64,000 nucleotides of DNA from Lachancea mirantina (Eukaryota; Ascomycota; Saccharomycetes; Saccharomycetales; Saccharomycetaceae), in contig LT598469.1 in the NCBI GenBank assembly GCA_900074745.1, forward strand, positions 868,001 to 932,000, given 5' to 3'. This document shows, in pieces, positions 19,244 to 30,333 of this stretch. The translations under genes were made by a program, and so were the position numbers. Position 1 is the stretch's first letter. Every line of letters begins with the position of its first letter. A model generated the notes under the pieces. It did no database searches. It had not been told where the DNA came from and saw only the letters and a program-made list of their open reading frames with translations.

Positions 19244-20788
19244 ATGATGAATCAGAAAATAAAAATTGCCTTTATACACCCTGACTTGGGAATTGGTGGC
19301 GCCGAAAGGCTCGTTGTTGATGCAGCTGTAGGATTACAAGAGAGAGGTTTTGAAGTAACCATCTACACAAGTCATTGCGACAGGAGTCATTGCTTTGAGG
19401 AGATAAAAAGTAATAGTTTGAAGGTCGTGGTTTATGGTGATTTTCTTCCAACGAATTTGGCCGGTAAGTTCTTTATTTTGTTCTCTAATCTTCGACAATT
19501 GAATCTCACAACGCAGATGGTCCTGAAAGGTGAAGTTGGTGTACATGATGTGTTTATTGTGGACCAATTATCCACATGTGTTCCTCTCTTACAAATTTTC
19601 GGGCGCATGAAAACGCGTGTCATGTTTTACTGTCATTTTCCGGATCAGCTCTTAGCCAAGAGACAAGGCTGGGTTAAAAAATTGTACCGCGTTCCATTCG
19701 ATCTCTTAGAGCAGGTCACAATGGCGTTTGCAGACTCAATCGTGGTGAACTCGGGCTTTACAAAATCTGTTTTCCGTAAAACATTCACTTTTCTTCAATC
19801 TGAGCCGGAAGTCGTGTATCCATGTGTCAGTCTTGACCCGGTAACAATTCCTCTTCAAGATCAAAGTATATTACAAGAACTCAGGTTAGCTGAAAATAAG
19901 TTTTACCTGAGTATCAACCGTTTTGAGAGAAAGAAAAACATCGAGCTTGCGCTCAAGGCCTTTGCCGAATCGCAGGCCCCAGGGAACCGCTTCAAGTTGG
20001 TCCTAGCTGGTGGCTATGACTACCGTATTGATGAAAATAGAGAATATCTGAGAGAACTTGAAAATATCGTTAAACAAAGCGGCCTATTTTCTGCTACCAT
20101 CCATTTTAGCAAAGATGTCACACCTTTGAAGTCAGATATTGCCTTGCAATTGAAAAGTGCAGACATCATTTTTTTGACTTCCGTTTCATCTTCCTTTAAG
20201 GAGCTTTTACTTCAAAAGATGGAACTTTTACTTTACACACCATCATATGAACATTTTGGCATAGTACCTCTGGAGGCCATGAAAGCTGGGAAGCCAGTGT
20301 TAGCTGTTAGTAATGGCGGGCCACTAGAGACAGTCGTTTCATTAAAGCCAGGTCAAAACGACGAGGAAGCAACGGGTTGGTTGAGGCCACCAATTGTAGA
20401 AGAATGGGCTGCTGTGTTGAATCAATCCAAGGACATTTTAAAACCGAAGACAACCATTTTCCATACAAACGGACCTCTCAGAGTAAAGGAGAGATTTTCA
20501 AGAGAAGCTATGACGCATAGCTTCGAAGAAAACATTCAAGAGTGCTCATCTTGGCGCTACTACAAGGCTAGAAAGCAAATTTTTCAAGTAATGAGAGGAT
20601 TTATCGCATTTCTGCTGATAAGTTGCCTGACATTCCTTCCTAAAATCTATGCCTTTCTTTCCTTCTTCTCAATCATTTTTTTATTGGAACGAGAAGCCTA
20701 CCTTATAAATGAATTACATACCCACATAGTTAATTTCAATAAAACACTACAGAGTCACCTCTGGTCGATTCTAAATAACGTTGTTTGA
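19244..20788 (+). CDS. ALG2: ALG2 mannosyltransferase of N-glycan assembly
   Basis: GT4-family enzyme on the cytosolic ER face that adds the second and third mannoses to the dolichol-linked oligosaccharide. The 514-residue protein starts IKIAFIHPDLGIGGAERLVVDAA, the donor-binding fold of the family. It has the GT4 EX7E motif in YEHFGIVPLEAMKAGKPV near residue 340 and a pair of hydrophobic C-terminal segments (about residues 450-485) for membrane association. S. cerevisiae Alg2 has 503 residues. ATG codons at 19244 and 19247 are adjacent. It is convergent with SGF73, 24 bp apart. Confidence 0.97.
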   Translation: MMNQKIKIAFIHPDLGIGGAERLVVDAAVGLQERGFEVTIYTSHCDRSHCFEEIKSNSLKVVVYGDFLPTNLAGKFFILFSNLRQLNLTTQMVLKGEVGVHDVFIVDQLSTCVPLLQIFGRMKTRVMFYCHFPDQLLAKRQGWVKKLYRVPFDLLEQVTMAFADSIVVNSGFTKSVFRKTFTFLQSEPEVVYPCVSLDPVTIPLQDQSILQELRLAENKFYLSINRFERKKNIELALKAFAESQAPGNRFKLVLAGGYDYRIDENREYLRELENIVKQSGLFSATIHFSKDVTPLKSDIALQLKSADIIFLTSVSSSFKELLLQKMELLLYTPSYEHFGIVPLEAMKAGKPVLAVSNGGPLETVVSLKPGQNDEEATGWLRPPIVEEWAAVLNQSKDILKPKTTIFHTNGPLRVKERFSREAMTHSFEENIQECSSWRYYKARKQIFQVMRGFIAFLLISCLTFLPKIYAFLSFFSIIFLLEREAYLINELHTHIVNFNKTLQSHLWSILNNVV

Positions 20789-20812
20789 TCACATTAAAAC
20801 ACAATTCAAGCT

Positions 20813-22423
20813 TTACTGTGGCCGAAATCCTGTCGACATATTAGCTTGGTTTCCATTTCGGCTCAGTGCATTCAAATTGACGGGCGATCCAATGGACGAA
20901 ACGGACCCATTAGCTTTCCCATTGACTTGAGACTTAGGACCATTTTGCATTAGCTTAGTGGCCGTGGCCAAGTGATACGCGGCTGCTTCGAAGCGCTGTT
21001 GTTGGACCTGTTGCTGTCTTAGACGCTGCTGTTGCCTCTGAATTTCTTGCGGTGTTAGACCTGTCTCTGCGCCGCTTTGCATCAGGGAAGAAATGTTAGC
21101 GGTCTTGTCACCTTGTTCACTAGATTTCATAGCGAGTGAAGACGGCTGGTGTGAGAGCTGTTGTTGATGCTGTGCGGATGATAGCTGTTGGGATTGCGGC
21201 GGCAGTTGGTGATACTGCTGCTGTTGTTGTTGCTGTTGCTGTTGCTGTTGCTGTTGTTGTTGCTGTTGCTGTTGCTGCTGCTGTTGCTGTTGCTGTGCAA
21301 GCATCTGCGCTTGAAGCATGCGCTGTTGTTGCAGCTTCTGCCTCTGCTGCATGTTCAAATTGTTTGCATTCAATTGATTAGCAGGCTGAGGTGTTCTAAT
21401 GCGGAAAGTGTAGTCCGTAGTACGGTCCAGATCAATACATCCGACCCGCGAATGAATCGCTCCGTAACCTGGTGAGGTGAATCCCGGTCTGATGGAAAAG
21501 GAAGATGCAAACATTTCGCGCATTCTGAAATATTTGGTTCTGGAACGAGTAGAGGATAAAACCGTCGTTTCTAAAGGAAGAGGAAAAGACCGTGATACGC
21601 CATTTAGCACCTGTGTGGTTTCTTCTTCTGGAGTTAGCGCATTGGTAATCTGGTCGCCAGTGTAATTATCTTGTGCTAAAGATGAAATTTGCTGCTGAGG
21701 CCCAAGTTTCCCGCGATTTTTCGTTCCAGCGTTGGTTTTCAGCTGGTTCTTTTTCTGATATTGCGCCAAAAGAACGTCAAAAGGTTGAGACCGGCCCTCT
21801 ACAGCGCGCTTTAGTCCCATAGAATGGGACTTGCAAGTTAAAGATCTGCCACAGTAGCCGCCATCTGGCAATTCGACACCACATTGGCGATCGAAATCGA
21901 TAAGATGTTTTTCAGTCGGATTTCTTTGCTTGATTTTCCGCTTAGACTTGGCGCCTGCTGGTGTAGCAGCCTTTTTTTGTTTTTTCACTGCGGGACTACC
22001 TTCTGGCGATGTTTCTGGTTCAAAAGGCGTGGATCTCTTGGAATTGCTAGGTTTCATGTTTGGTACTGAATTTTCGACGCGAGTCTCGTCTTCTTGCTTT
22101 ATTGCGCGCCCTTGTGCACCGTGTCCAAAAATCGCGGGGCAGTCGCTCTCTAAATGCTGCACTATAGCAGAAACACTAACTGGTCTGTCGCAGTTGTTGC
22201 ACAAGCGATAATTGAGTGGTTCTCCAATGGGATCGCGAATTAATCGACCGTTTTGGTTCAAAAATTCGTTTTCCTTGTTTTTGAGCGAGCTTTTCCGGTT
22301 TGTCTCGTTTTTAGTTATGGCCACAAGCTCTTTCCAGTTGACAATGGGATTTACAGTGGCTAATTCTGAGTCTCTTTGAATATTTCTCTTGAGTCCTCTA
22401 ATTTCAGAATGGATATCTGTCAT
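20813..22423 (-). CDS. SGF73: SAGA deubiquitinase-module anchor Sgf73 (ataxin-7 homologue)
   Basis: Anchors the Ubp8-Sgf11-Sus1 deubiquitinase module to SAGA and activates it. The 536-residue protein has an N-terminal C2HC zinc finger near residues 72-95 (YRLCNNCDRP, HLESDCP). The SCA7 domain lies near residues 175-225 (HLIDFDRQCGVELPDGGYC, LTCKSHSMGLKRAVEGR, FDVLLAQYQ). The C-terminal half is Gln-rich with an uninterrupted tract of 27 Gln (21215-21295). S. cerevisiae Sgf73 has 657 residues. The order ALG2-SGF73 corresponds to YGL065-YGL066. Confidence 0.95.
   Translation of the reverse strand: MTDIHSEIRGLKRNIQRDSELATVNPIVNWKELVAITKNETNRKSSLKNKENEFLNQNGRLIRDPIGEPLNYRLCNNCDRPVSVSAIVQHLESDCPAIFGHGAQGRAIKQEDETRVENSVPNMKPSNSKRSTPFEPETSPEGSPAVKKQKKAATPAGAKSKRKIKQRNPTEKHLIDFDRQCGVELPDGGYCGRSLTCKSHSMGLKRAVEGRSQPFDVLLAQYQKKNQLKTNAGTKNRGKLGPQQQISSLAQDNYTGDQITNALTPEEETTQVLNGVSRSFPLPLETTVLSSTRSRTKYFRMREMFASSFSIRPGFTSPGYGAIHSRVGCIDLDRTTDYTFRIRTPQPANQLNANNLNMQQRQKLQQQRMLQAQMLAQQQQQQQQQQQQQQQQQQQQQQQQQQQYHQLPPQSQQLSSAQHQQQLSHQPSSLAMKSSEQGDKTANISSLMQSGAETGLTPQEIQRQQQRLRQQQVQQQRFEAAAYHLATATKLMQNGPKSQVNGKANGSVSSIGSPVNLNALSRNGNQANMSTGFRPQ
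21215..21295 (-). repeat. CAG/CAA trinucleotide repeat coding 27 Gln in SGF73
   Basis: 27 consecutive Gln codons, a mixture of CAG and CAA. Codon mixing lowers slippage compared with a pure CAG run. Human ataxin-7, the Sgf73 homologue, also carries a polyglutamine tract, but at its N-terminus. Confidence 0.95.
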
Positions 22424-22855
22424 TCTGCAGACACAGCCAGAAAACGTGAACTAAAACGGAGGCAGGCCTTTTAAAACAGCTTTATGTAATATGCCCTCTT
22501 ATAGATCACCTCCAGACGCCAGTTTGCCTCGCGTTGGGCTGGTTTGTCTCCACTTGTTGATCGCTCGGGCGCGTCTTCAAAGTGACCGACAGTGTTGGTC
22601 ATATTCTTGAACTTCGAGTTTAAGAGAAGATCACGTGATCCGATTTTCAATCTGACTGGACGCTCATCAAGGCTGTTGTATCGGTTCAACGCAAATGGTT
22701 ATATATGTAGAAAAGGGCGGGATAGTGATTCTTTGGATGCGACATCGGAATTTGCGAGGCGATGAGAACATCGTGCCTTTTTTCCTGTCAACTTTTAGAC
22801 TTTTCCTGCAACTGTCGTGAAACCACGCCGGAAAAGCTCCAAGAGATAGGATTGG
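22424..22855. promoter_or_regulatory. SGF73 upstream region with Cbf1-type palindrome
   Basis: Contains a perfect 12-nt palindrome GATCACGTGATC at 22629-22640, a CACGTG E-box of the Cbf1/centromere-element-I class, about 206 bp before the SGF73 ATG. A TATATA stretch lies near 22702 and a PAC-like GCGATGAG near 22760. No gene is visible. Confidence 0.55.
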
Positions 22856-23824
22856 TTACAAAAAATGTATCCATCTAAGTAGTCTGAGGACCACATACGA
22901 CAGAGACCATTGTCCGATGATCTTAACGTGGGACCAGGGCCAAAAAACCATGCTCTGGACGCCAATGTATGCGGCCAGAAAGACGTAAAAACGTATACCT
23001 TCTATGGAATTCCAGGCAGGCTTTTGGAATACTTGTTTACCTGGTTTCTTGTATTTGGCTAGTGACGCTTTGGCCCTTTGCGGGAAATCGGTGACATACC
23101 CGGATATGGGTAGGGATCCACAGTACTTGAAATCGCTTTCTTTGTTGATGGTCCAGACATAGACTTTGATGCCGTGATTTTGGATGATCTGGAACCATTG
23201 GCTCTGGAATTCGTGGGACCACGTAGAGACGTAATGGACGCTGATGCCGTGCAACTTGTAATGCGGGGTCTTGAGCGACTCAGAGTAATCGACAAACGCG
23301 CGTGCGACCTGCAGGGAAAGCGAGATACACACAACGTCGAAATCCTTAATGACGCCGGTTTCCACTGCGTACCGGTACCAGTCGACTTTCCAAAGCCCCC
23401 AGATGATGCGGCTGCGCCAAAACTGAAGGTCCGGTTGCAGTAGTCTCATTTCCGCCAGGGTTTTTTGCAAAATGAGCTTTTCGTTGGTGAATTTGATATC
23501 CAGCATCAGTTTCACCGTGGGTCTATCCATGAGCCATTGAAGTGCGTCGCGTAACGTCAACATTTTCTGATCCTGGTACCCATCAACGTTACAGTGTAGT
23601 TGCGAGAGCCGCTCCCAGGGCGTGTCCTTGATGACAAACGTTTGGTTCCACATCCGACCCGTGTCGACGTCGTGGTTCACCACAACGACGCCATCGTGAG
23701 ACATCTGAAGGTCGGTTTCAATGACATCCACACCCGCTTCGACGGCTTTGTCGAACGCAATGCGGGTGTTTTCCGGATACCGGCCTCTGTATGCTCTGTG
23801 TCCTACGATTTCAATTCCGGTCAT
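22856..23824 (-). CDS. PGC1: Phosphatidylglycerol phospholipase C (GDPD family)
   Basis: Degrades phosphatidylglycerol to diacylglycerol, limiting the mitochondrial cardiolipin precursor pool. The 322-residue protein (S. cerevisiae 321) starts with the glycerophosphodiester phosphodiesterase core: HRAYRGRYPENT with the catalytic His, then VIETDLQMSHDGVVVVNHD with the metal ligands Glu and Asp and the second His. A hydrophobic C-terminal pair (about residues 278-320) fits the tail anchor reported for Pgc1 at the ER and lipid droplets. It corresponds to YPL206C next to TYW1 (YPL207W); here ALG2 and SGF73 lie in between. Confidence 0.95.
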   Translation of the reverse strand: MTGIEIVGHRAYRGRYPENTRIAFDKAVEAGVDVIETDLQMSHDGVVVVNHDVDTGRMWNQTFVIKDTPWERLSQLHCNVDGYQDQKMLTLRDALQWLMDRPTVKLMLDIKFTNEKLILQKTLAEMRLLQPDLQFWRSRIIWGLWKVDWYRYAVETGVIKDFDVVCISLSLQVARAFVDYSESLKTPHYKLHGISVHYVSTWSHEFQSQWFQIIQNHGIKVYVWTINKESDFKYCGSLPISGYVTDFPQRAKASLAKYKKPGKQVFQKPAWNSIEGIRFYVFLAAYIGVQSMVFWPWSHVKIIGQWSLSYVVLRLLRWIHFL

Positions 23825-25798
23825 AGCGAGTTGTAGCTGTGCGTGGTCTGAGCGACTTCATTGTTCTTGTCTGGGCACATATATAGTATACGCATATATT
23901 AAACCACATGTCATGCTAAATGTCGTAATTTGGTTGCAATCTACATCCAATTTCCGGCTAACTCGAATCTTACCTGGCCTTTGGTGCGGCTGAGCCACGG
24001 GCTACGACGATGCTCAAACGTGCGCAATGAGTTACATGAGTGAAATTTGAAAAGTAATGAGTGACTCATGTGTAACAAGCAGATACTTCAATACGTGACG
24101 GTAAGAAATTCGGACATCTCAGCGCCCATCGCGTAGAGAGTTTGGCATGTTGTTGCGGAAGGAGTTTGACGGAAAATATTGTCAAGTCGCGTGGTTACGT
24201 GCTAAGATCACGTGACAGCGATGACAGAATATTATCAGATTAAAGGAAGGTTTCGCATCCGCTAAGAAGCAGAGAGACTCAAGATAAGCACGGAGAGACA
24301 CGAATTCCACGTTTATATTCTACTGTCAGGAAAAATATGAACCAGTTTGTAGCCTATCGACCCCGCACAGTGGTCACTCTCGATACTCAGAAACTGAATT
24401 CCACTTTTGACGGCCATTGCCCATCAGTTGAGTGATCATCTCGTTCCGCAAGGAAGAAGTAAAACCAAGAGGTTTCTCTCAGGGAAAAATAAGTCAGACC
24501 TGATCAGCGGGTAACAACTTCCTACGAATACTCAAGACTATATATCTCGGGGCGTCTGTGAATCGTCACTACATACGTGCATACCCGAGATTAACTCAAT
24601 GTCACTAACGGATAGAAGATATAAGACAAAAGAGCTAGTGACCGCCTAAGATAGTTCTTATCACCGTTAACACAAAAACTCATAGGTTATCATCCATTCA
24701 TCAGGCTACTCTCCCGTTACTCACTCGTCCAATCTGCTCTCCTGTACATTGTATCTCCCATAGCCTTGCTTCTTTTCTTTCTCGCTTTGAACGGTGACCC
24801 TTTGAACCAGCGGGGAACGGATAATAGGAATCCTTACAAGACAAAAATAAGTATAGCTTTTTGTCGTCGCCACGTCGTAGCCACGTCGTCGCTTGAAGCC
24901 CACCGCGAGGGCCATTGGGACACACAATGTTCTAAGAGTATCACGAGGCTCATTCTGTATGATCCCCAAGGTTCAACGTTAACAATGCCCTATTATGTAC
25001 AATTCGTTATATCATGAAAACTAAGCTGAACAACTGAAGCTTGCAGAGTCATACGCCAAATGGTAAGCCAAACCCCTCGACACATTCGAGTCCCACAGGA
25101 TAACGACACAACGACGCAACGTGATCCGGATAGAAGCGTGCCACAGCAGATTAATCTTTTGGTGTTTGAACGGCACGGTTTTACGTCAGGAAACCGCCGC
25201 TGTAGTCGGTCTAGGCGGATGGAGCGCGAGTGCCAGACAGTGTCTATCAGTGTAGCTATGGATGGTATCTAAATTCTCGACGGGTTGGGGTGCCAGGGTG
25301 TTCGTGCGGAGTGCGCAGATCCCGCCGTTTTGACAGGTGTAATGACGGAGGCCGAAGTGGATCGGCAGAGATGCATCTACAATGCGGGAGAATGCGATAC
25401 AGACCTAGTGTAGGGTGGCACAAAAGCACGAACGCGTTAACTCGAACAGCCCGGTAACAAAGCTTGGCTTCCAGTGAATTCTTAAGTAAGGAATGTATAC
25501 GGCCTTTTATCACATGACATTGCAAAAGTGTCACCGCCGACGTATCGGCTGCCACAAGAAAGTTAAAAAAATTTTTAAGGAGACACAACCCATACGGAGA
25601 GACAGAACAACCCAGAACCGGACCCGTGGGTGCCAAGTACAGTAGCAAGTGGCTCCTGTACCTTTTCGTTGTGCTAAATTTTGCACGTAGACTTGTTTGG
25701 TCGCGTCACAAGAGGCTCTCTCTTTTGCAAGCGCACAAATAAACTCACAACGACTTTCGTGACAAATCAACACCACCACAAACACACACGTTTCCAAG
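23825..25798. other. Gene-poor 2 kb gap between PGC1 and HRR25
   Basis: The largest non-coding interval in the window (1974 bp), between divergent genes. It holds two E-box CACGTG sites (one near 24209), a GTGACTCATG AP-1-like site near 24061, and a short tandem repeat at 24863-24892. A 70-codon ATG frame at 25060-25272 has no recognisable protein character. No tRNA, LTR or snoRNA could be supported. S. cerevisiae has only a dubious ORF (YPL205C) at this place. Confidence 0.5.
24863..24892 (+). repeat. 11-nt tandem repeat, about 2.7 copies
   Basis: Units read GTCGTCGCCAC, GTCGTAGCCAC and GTCGTCGC. It lies about 900 bp before HRR25. No function is suggested by the sequence. Confidence 0.7.
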
Positions 25799-27364
25799 AT
25801 GGATCTACGGGTCGGTAGAAAGTTCCGCATAGGCAGAAAGATCGGAAGTGGGTCCTTCGGTGACATATATCACGGTACAAACCTTATCAGCGGCGAAGAA
25901 GTGGCGATCAAGCTCGAATCGATCCGCTCGCGGCATCCGCAACTCGATTACGAATCGCGTGTTTACAAGTACCTGAGTGGCGGGATCGGCATACCTTTCA
26001 TCCGTTGGTTCGGCCGCGAGGGCGAATATAATGCGATGGTGATCGATCTGCTTGGACCCTCGCTCGAGGACCTTTTCAACTACTGCCATCGCAAATTCAC
26101 TTTCAAAACCGTCATCATGCTAGCGCTCCAAATGATTTGCAGAATCCAGTACATCCACGGTCGCTCCTTCATCCACAGGGACATCAAACCCGACAACTTT
26201 TTGATGGGCGTTGGTAGACGTGGCTCCACGGTGCACGTGATCGATTTCGGTCTTTCCAAAAAGTATCGCGACTTCTCAACGCACCATCACATCCCGTATC
26301 GTGAAAACAAAAACCTAACCGGTACCGCGCGGTATGCCTCCGTCAACACGCATCTGGGTATTGAACAAAGTCGCAGAGACGATCTCGAGAGTTTGGGATA
26401 CGTGCTTATCTATTTCTGCAAAGGTTCTTTGCCCTGGCAAGGTTTAAAAGCCACTACCAAGAGACAGAAATACGATCGGATTATGGAGAAGAAGCTTTGC
26501 ATCAGTGTCGAGCAGCTCTGCGCTGGCCTGCCCATGGAATTTGTGGAGTACATGCGCTATTGTCGTAACTTGCGTTTTGACGAAAGACCCGATTATCTCT
26601 ATTTGGCACGTTTATTCAAAGACTTGGGCATCAAACTCGAGTACCACAACGATCATCTTTTTGACTGGACCATGCTGCGGTACACCAAGGCCATGATCGA
26701 AAAACAGCGTGCCGCGGGCGAATTGCCACAGCTCGACGACGCTTCGGGTACGGGCAAAGACGAAGAATCGAAGACTGACGCGTTTAATCGCGTCAAGGCT
26801 CTTGCCATGAAGAAATTCTCTACCCATTTCCACTATTGCAGAAGTGAGGACAAGCACCATCCGTCGCCGGACGAGATCAAACAACAAACGCTGCAGAACA
26901 GCAACGCCAGTGCGTCTATCCCCCAAGAGCTTCTGCGACTAATCGACAAGGACATGGACAATTTGAAACAAAACGCAGCCCAGTCGTCAGACCCAAATGC
27001 CAATCCGCTAGCAACAGCTTCACAGCCACAACAGCCACAACAGCAACAACAGCAACAACAGACGCAGCAGCAGCAGCAACAACAACAAACGCCCCAACTT
27101 CGTCAACCCCCTGTCGAGCCTCTTCTTCAACAACAACAGCAACAACAGCAGGGACAGCAAGAAAGACAGCTAGAGTCCTTGAACAATAACATCATCTCAA
27201 ACAACATCAATGCCTCTTTCTTTTCTCCTCAAAACCAACATCTTCGCCAACAACAACAGCCGCAACCACCGCAAGGAAAGCAAGGTCCAAGTCAAGAACA
27301 ACAACCTTCTCAATATCCACCGGAAACCAACCAGCGCACCGCCGGTGGTGACATATGGCTATAG
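25799..27364 (+). CDS. HRR25: Casein kinase I Hrr25
   Basis: CK1 delta/epsilon-type kinase acting in DNA repair, ribosome biogenesis, vesicle traffic, monopolin function and autophagy. The kinase domain covers residues 1-290: [37 protein letters not shown], and the CK1-specific [27 protein letters not shown]. It is followed by the conserved CK1 linker. The C-terminal 130 residues are a low-complexity Gln/Pro-rich tail (27018-27330), like the P/Q tail of S. cerevisiae Hrr25 (494 residues). Total length is 521. TPK2 follows in tandem 148 bp downstream, as in YPL204W-YPL203W. Confidence 0.97.
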   Translation: MDLRVGRKFRIGRKIGSGSFGDIYHGTNLISGEEVAIKLESIRSRHPQLDYESRVYKYLSGGIGIPFIRWFGREGEYNAMVIDLLGPSLEDLFNYCHRKFTFKTVIMLALQMICRIQYIHGRSFIHRDIKPDNFLMGVGRRGSTVHVIDFGLSKKYRDFSTHHHIPYRENKNLTGTARYASVNTHLGIEQSRRDDLESLGYVLIYFCKGSLPWQGLKATTKRQKYDRIMEKKLCISVEQLCAGLPMEFVEYMRYCRNLRFDERPDYLYLARLFKDLGIKLEYHNDHLFDWTMLRYTKAMIEKQRAAGELPQLDDASGTGKDEESKTDAFNRVKALAMKKFSTHFHYCRSEDKHHPSPDEIKQQTLQNSNASASIPQELLRLIDKDMDNLKQNAAQSSDPNANPLATASQPQQPQQQQQQQQTQQQQQQQQTPQLRQPPVEPLLQQQQQQQQGQQERQLESLNNNIISNNINASFFSPQNQHLRQQQQPQPPQGKQGPSQEQQPSQYPPETNQRTAGGDIWL

Positions 27365-27512
27365 CGTTGTAACTCTTCTACAACCCGATTGCATATTTGC
27401 ATATTTACATATTTTAGTTTTAGAACAGATTCAAAATCAAGACTGGTCAAATCATCATAGTAGAGATCGTCGACGTAGTGAACTGCGCTCGTCGATGCTC
27501 AGCCTTGTATAG

Positions 27513-28796
27513 ATGGTTCTCTTTTCAACGAATCACGTGTTTCAAATGAGACGGTTGGCATTTCAAGTTATCAACAAAAATTTGAAGGGATGGACCCAAC
27601 TTAGGGGTATGGAAGTCGAAACCAGTTTGCAGGGTGGTTCAAGCTCACACGCCAATCAGTGGAAAGTTCAAACTAGCAATTACAGTTGGTTGGGTTTGAA
27701 TAGTGCGAGCGGACAAATGGAACAAGATACGGGGCGTTTTGGCGGAGTTGGGGGTCACGATGCTAGTGCAGATAGTCACAAGCTGAGATACGATACGAGA
27801 CAGTCTTCCATGCTGCCTCAGAGATCTACCGTGTCGAAGGGTAAATACACGTTCAGAGACTTTCAGATTATGCGGACCTTGGGTACTGGGTCTTTTGGAC
27901 GTGTACATCTGGTAAGATCTGTGCACAATGGGAGGTACTATGCGATTAAAGTGCTCAAAAAACACCAGGTGGTTCGCATGAAACAGATTGAGCACACCAA
28001 CGACGAACGTCAGATGTTGAAACTGGTGGAGCATCCGTTTTTGATTCGGATGTGGGGCACATTCCAGGACGCGCGAAATTTATTCATGGTTATGGACTAC
28101 ATTGAGGGCGGAGAGTTATTTTCCTTGCTTCGCAAATCGCAACGTTTCCCCAATCCTGTGGCCAAATTTTATGCCGCAGAAGTGGTGCTTGCTCTCGAAT
28201 ATCTGCATGCCCATAATATAATATATCGGGACCTAAAGCCCGAAAACATTTTACTAGACTCCAATGGTCACATCAAAATTACTGATTTTGGCTTTGCAAA
28301 GGAGGTTGACACTGTTACTTGGACCCTGTGTGGTACACCGGATTATATCGCGCCGGAGGTGATTGCAACAAAGCCCTACAACAAATCTGTAGATTGGTGG
28401 TCTTTGGGCATTTTGATCTTTGAAATGCTTGCGGGTTATACTCCATTCTACGACACTACCCCTATGAAAACTTACGAGAAGATTCTGCATGGGAAAGTCG
28501 TGTGTCCTCCTTTTTTCCACCCAGATGTCGTTGATTTGCTCAGCAAATTGATCACGGCAGATTTGACTAGGAGACTCGGTAATTTGCAGAGCGGGTCTCA
28601 TGACATCAAATGTCATCCTTGGTTCGCAGAAGTGATCTGGGAAAAATTATTGGCTAAGGACATTGAAACACCTTATGAACCTCCTATAACCACGGGCATA
28701 GGTGATGCATCTTTGTTTGATCAGTATCCGGAAGAACAATTCGATTACGGATGCATTGGTGAAGACCCCTATAGGCAGTATTTCGTTGACTTTTAG
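27513..28796 (+). CDS. TPK2: cAMP-dependent protein kinase catalytic subunit (TPK2-like)
   Basis: PKA catalytic subunit, inhibited by Bcy1 and released by cAMP, controlling growth and stress responses. The kinase core begins near residue 115: [41 protein letters not shown], then the activation loop [13 protein letters not shown]. The protein ends with the AGC-kinase tail [16 protein letters not shown]. The ORF has 427 residues from ATG 27513. A later in-frame ATG at 27609 ([10 protein letters not shown]) would give 395, nearer the 380-398 of yeast Tpk proteins, so the start is uncertain. The TPK2 label rests on tandem position after HRR25. Confidence 0.92.
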   Translation: MVLFSTNHVFQMRRLAFQVINKNLKGWTQLRGMEVETSLQGGSSSHANQWKVQTSNYSWLGLNSASGQMEQDTGRFGGVGGHDASADSHKLRYDTRQSSMLPQRSTVSKGKYTFRDFQIMRTLGTGSFGRVHLVRSVHNGRYYAIKVLKKHQVVRMKQIEHTNDERQMLKLVEHPFLIRMWGTFQDARNLFMVMDYIEGGELFSLLRKSQRFPNPVAKFYAAEVVLALEYLHAHNIIYRDLKPENILLDSNGHIKITDFGFAKEVDTVTWTLCGTPDYIAPEVIATKPYNKSVDWWSLGILIFEMLAGYTPFYDTTPMKTYEKILHGKVVCPPFFHPDVVDLLSKLITADLTRRLGNLQSGSHDIKCHPWFAEVIWEKLLAKDIETPYEPPITTGIGDASLFDQYPEEQFDYGCIGEDPYRQYFVDF

Positions 28797-28946
28797 GAGA
28801 CGGTTTGATGACAAGCAGCAGCGGACATTACGCCATTTTTACGTAGCAGAACGTTTTCAGCGTTTTCGAATAATTGAGACATTTGTCTAGATAAAGCGTG
28901 TTTTCCTTATGTACAAGTTGCGTTAATTTTGCGAGTCAAACCCTCT

Positions 28947-29465
28947 CTACTCTAGAGAGATCTTGCCGCCAACGGCCTCCAAAGCAGCCTTAATCTTGTC
29001 TGCATCTTCCTTGGCGACATTCTCCTTCAACACCTTAGGAGCAGCTTCCACGAACTTTTTAGCCTCCACCAATGACAATCCAAGCAGCGTCTTCACTTCT
29101 TTAATGACCTTTGGCTTTGTCTTAGCATCGAACGCCTCCAGTTTCACGGAAAAAATGCTCTTCTCCTCCTTAGGTTCTTCTTGAGCAGCCTCTTCGGCTG
29201 CTGGCGCGGCTGCTGACCCTCCCGCGGGTGCAGCTCCCGCAACTGGGAGTGCAATGTCTGGGATATTTAGCTGGCTCTTAAGCTCTGAAATCAAACTGGA
29301 TGTCTCTACTAATGTCAACTTTGAAATTTCCTGAACAATATTCTCAATTTTTGGGTCAACAGTCGTATTTTCGGTCGCTGTACTACTGTTCCAACGAACG
29401 GTCAGTCTTGCGGCTGGAACTCTTCCAAATCTCACGATCGAGTTTCTTGCTTGGCGCACCAACAT
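28947..29465 (-). CDS. MNP1: Mitochondrial ribosomal protein bL12m
   Basis: Stalk protein of the mitochondrial large ribosomal subunit, homologue of bacterial L7/L12. It has 172 residues (S. cerevisiae 194). An Arg-rich presequence (MLVRQARNSIVRFGRVPAARL) is followed by the dimerisation domain near residues 40-65. An Ala/Gly/Pro/Glu hinge is at 75-98. The C-terminal L12 domain reads FSVKLEAFDAKTKPKVIKEVK, then LGLSLVEAKKFVEAAPKVLKENV. It corresponds to YGL068W. Confidence 0.95.
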   Translation of the reverse strand: MLVRQARNSIVRFGRVPAARLTVRWNSSTATENTTVDPKIENIVQEISKLTLVETSSLISELKSQLNIPDIALPVAGAAPAGGSAAAPAAEEAAQEEPKEEKSIFSVKLEAFDAKTKPKVIKEVKTLLGLSLVEAKKFVEAAPKVLKENVAKEDADKIKAALEAVGGKISLE

Positions 29466-29791
29466 TTTTGATTTATGCTATGCCTAAAAGACCTAAATTC
29501 AAGTCGCAACGCCCTGAGAGTCGCTGAATCTAGGTTGAATATTGAAGGTTTAACTAAAGGTTTGCCAATAAAATTTTTCATCAAATTTCATAATTATCAA
29601 CAAACCACGTGACCATGGACGAACTTATCAAGAAATTTTCAATCTTGGTCAATAGCCCGAGTGGTGGAAAATTTAGAAAAGAAAGCAAGCACCTTAAAGG
29701 ACGCAGTTAAGGATATTTTAAGGCTTTTTCGCATACTTTGATTGGCTTTGGAGCGCACTTTTGAAAGAGTAACTTTTTTACGCTTAAAAAA
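29466..29791. promoter_or_regulatory. Divergent MNP1/RPB9 promoter region
   Basis: A 326 bp region. A CCACGTGACC E-box lies near 29605. Nothing else is clear. A tRNA A-box-like TAGCCCGAGTGG near 29651 has no matching B box. Confidence 0.45.
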
Positions 29792-30160
29792 ATGACCACA
29801 TTTCGGTTTTGCAGAGATTGTAATAATATGCTTTACCCTCGAGAGGATAAAGAGAACCAGCGATTGTTGTTCGAATGTCGTACGTGCACATATGCAGAGG
29901 AAGCTGGCACGCCGCTCGTGTACAGACACGAATTGATAACAAACATCGGAGAAACTGCTGGTGTCGTACAAGACATTGGCTCGGACCCGACGTTGCCCAG
30001 GTCGGACAGAGAATGTCCAAGATGCCATTCACGCGAGAACGTTTTTTTCCAGTCCCAACAGCGACGCAAGGATACCTCAATGGTTTTGTTCTATGTGTGT
30101 TTGGGCTGTTCGCATATCTTCACGAGTGACTTGAAAAACAAGCGTTCTGGGTTCAGTTGA
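29792..30160 (+). CDS. RPB9: RNA polymerase II subunit Rpb9
   Basis: Small Pol II subunit affecting start-site choice, elongation and fidelity. It has 122 residues, as in S. cerevisiae. Two zinc ribbons are present: [10 protein letters not shown] with FECRTC (residues 7-32), and [13 protein letters not shown] with VCLGCSHIF (about 75-110). The second domain resembles the TFIIS zinc ribbon but lacks its acidic DE catalytic pair, as expected for Rpb9. It is convergent with the AFT gene. Confidence 0.98.
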   Translation: MTTFRFCRDCNNMLYPREDKENQRLLFECRTCTYAEEAGTPLVYRHELITNIGETAGVVQDIGSDPTLPRSDRECPRCHSRENVFFQSQQRRKDTSMVLFYVCLGCSHIFTSDLKNKRSGFS

Positions 30161-30333
30161 CGGAAGGTAGTAAAGCCGAAGAATTCTACGTCCTAATTGC
30201 ATCACTAATGAAACTGCGGCTGCAATGCGTGTATTTGATGGAAAGTGCAATGGTTTGATTAAATCGATAGACCCGTTTGCCTGGGGCATGCGAATGTAAA
30301 AACAGTTCTAAGTACAGGAAATATGTGAGGTCA

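Noticed and set aside
24148-24676. Possible solo LTR (TGTTG start, AACA end)
   Set aside because: No target-site duplication, no convincing terminal inverted ends and no second copy in the window.
25060-25272. 70-codon ATG frame upstream of HRR25
   Set aside because: Low-complexity Arg/Ser-rich sequence without recognisable protein features; likely chance.
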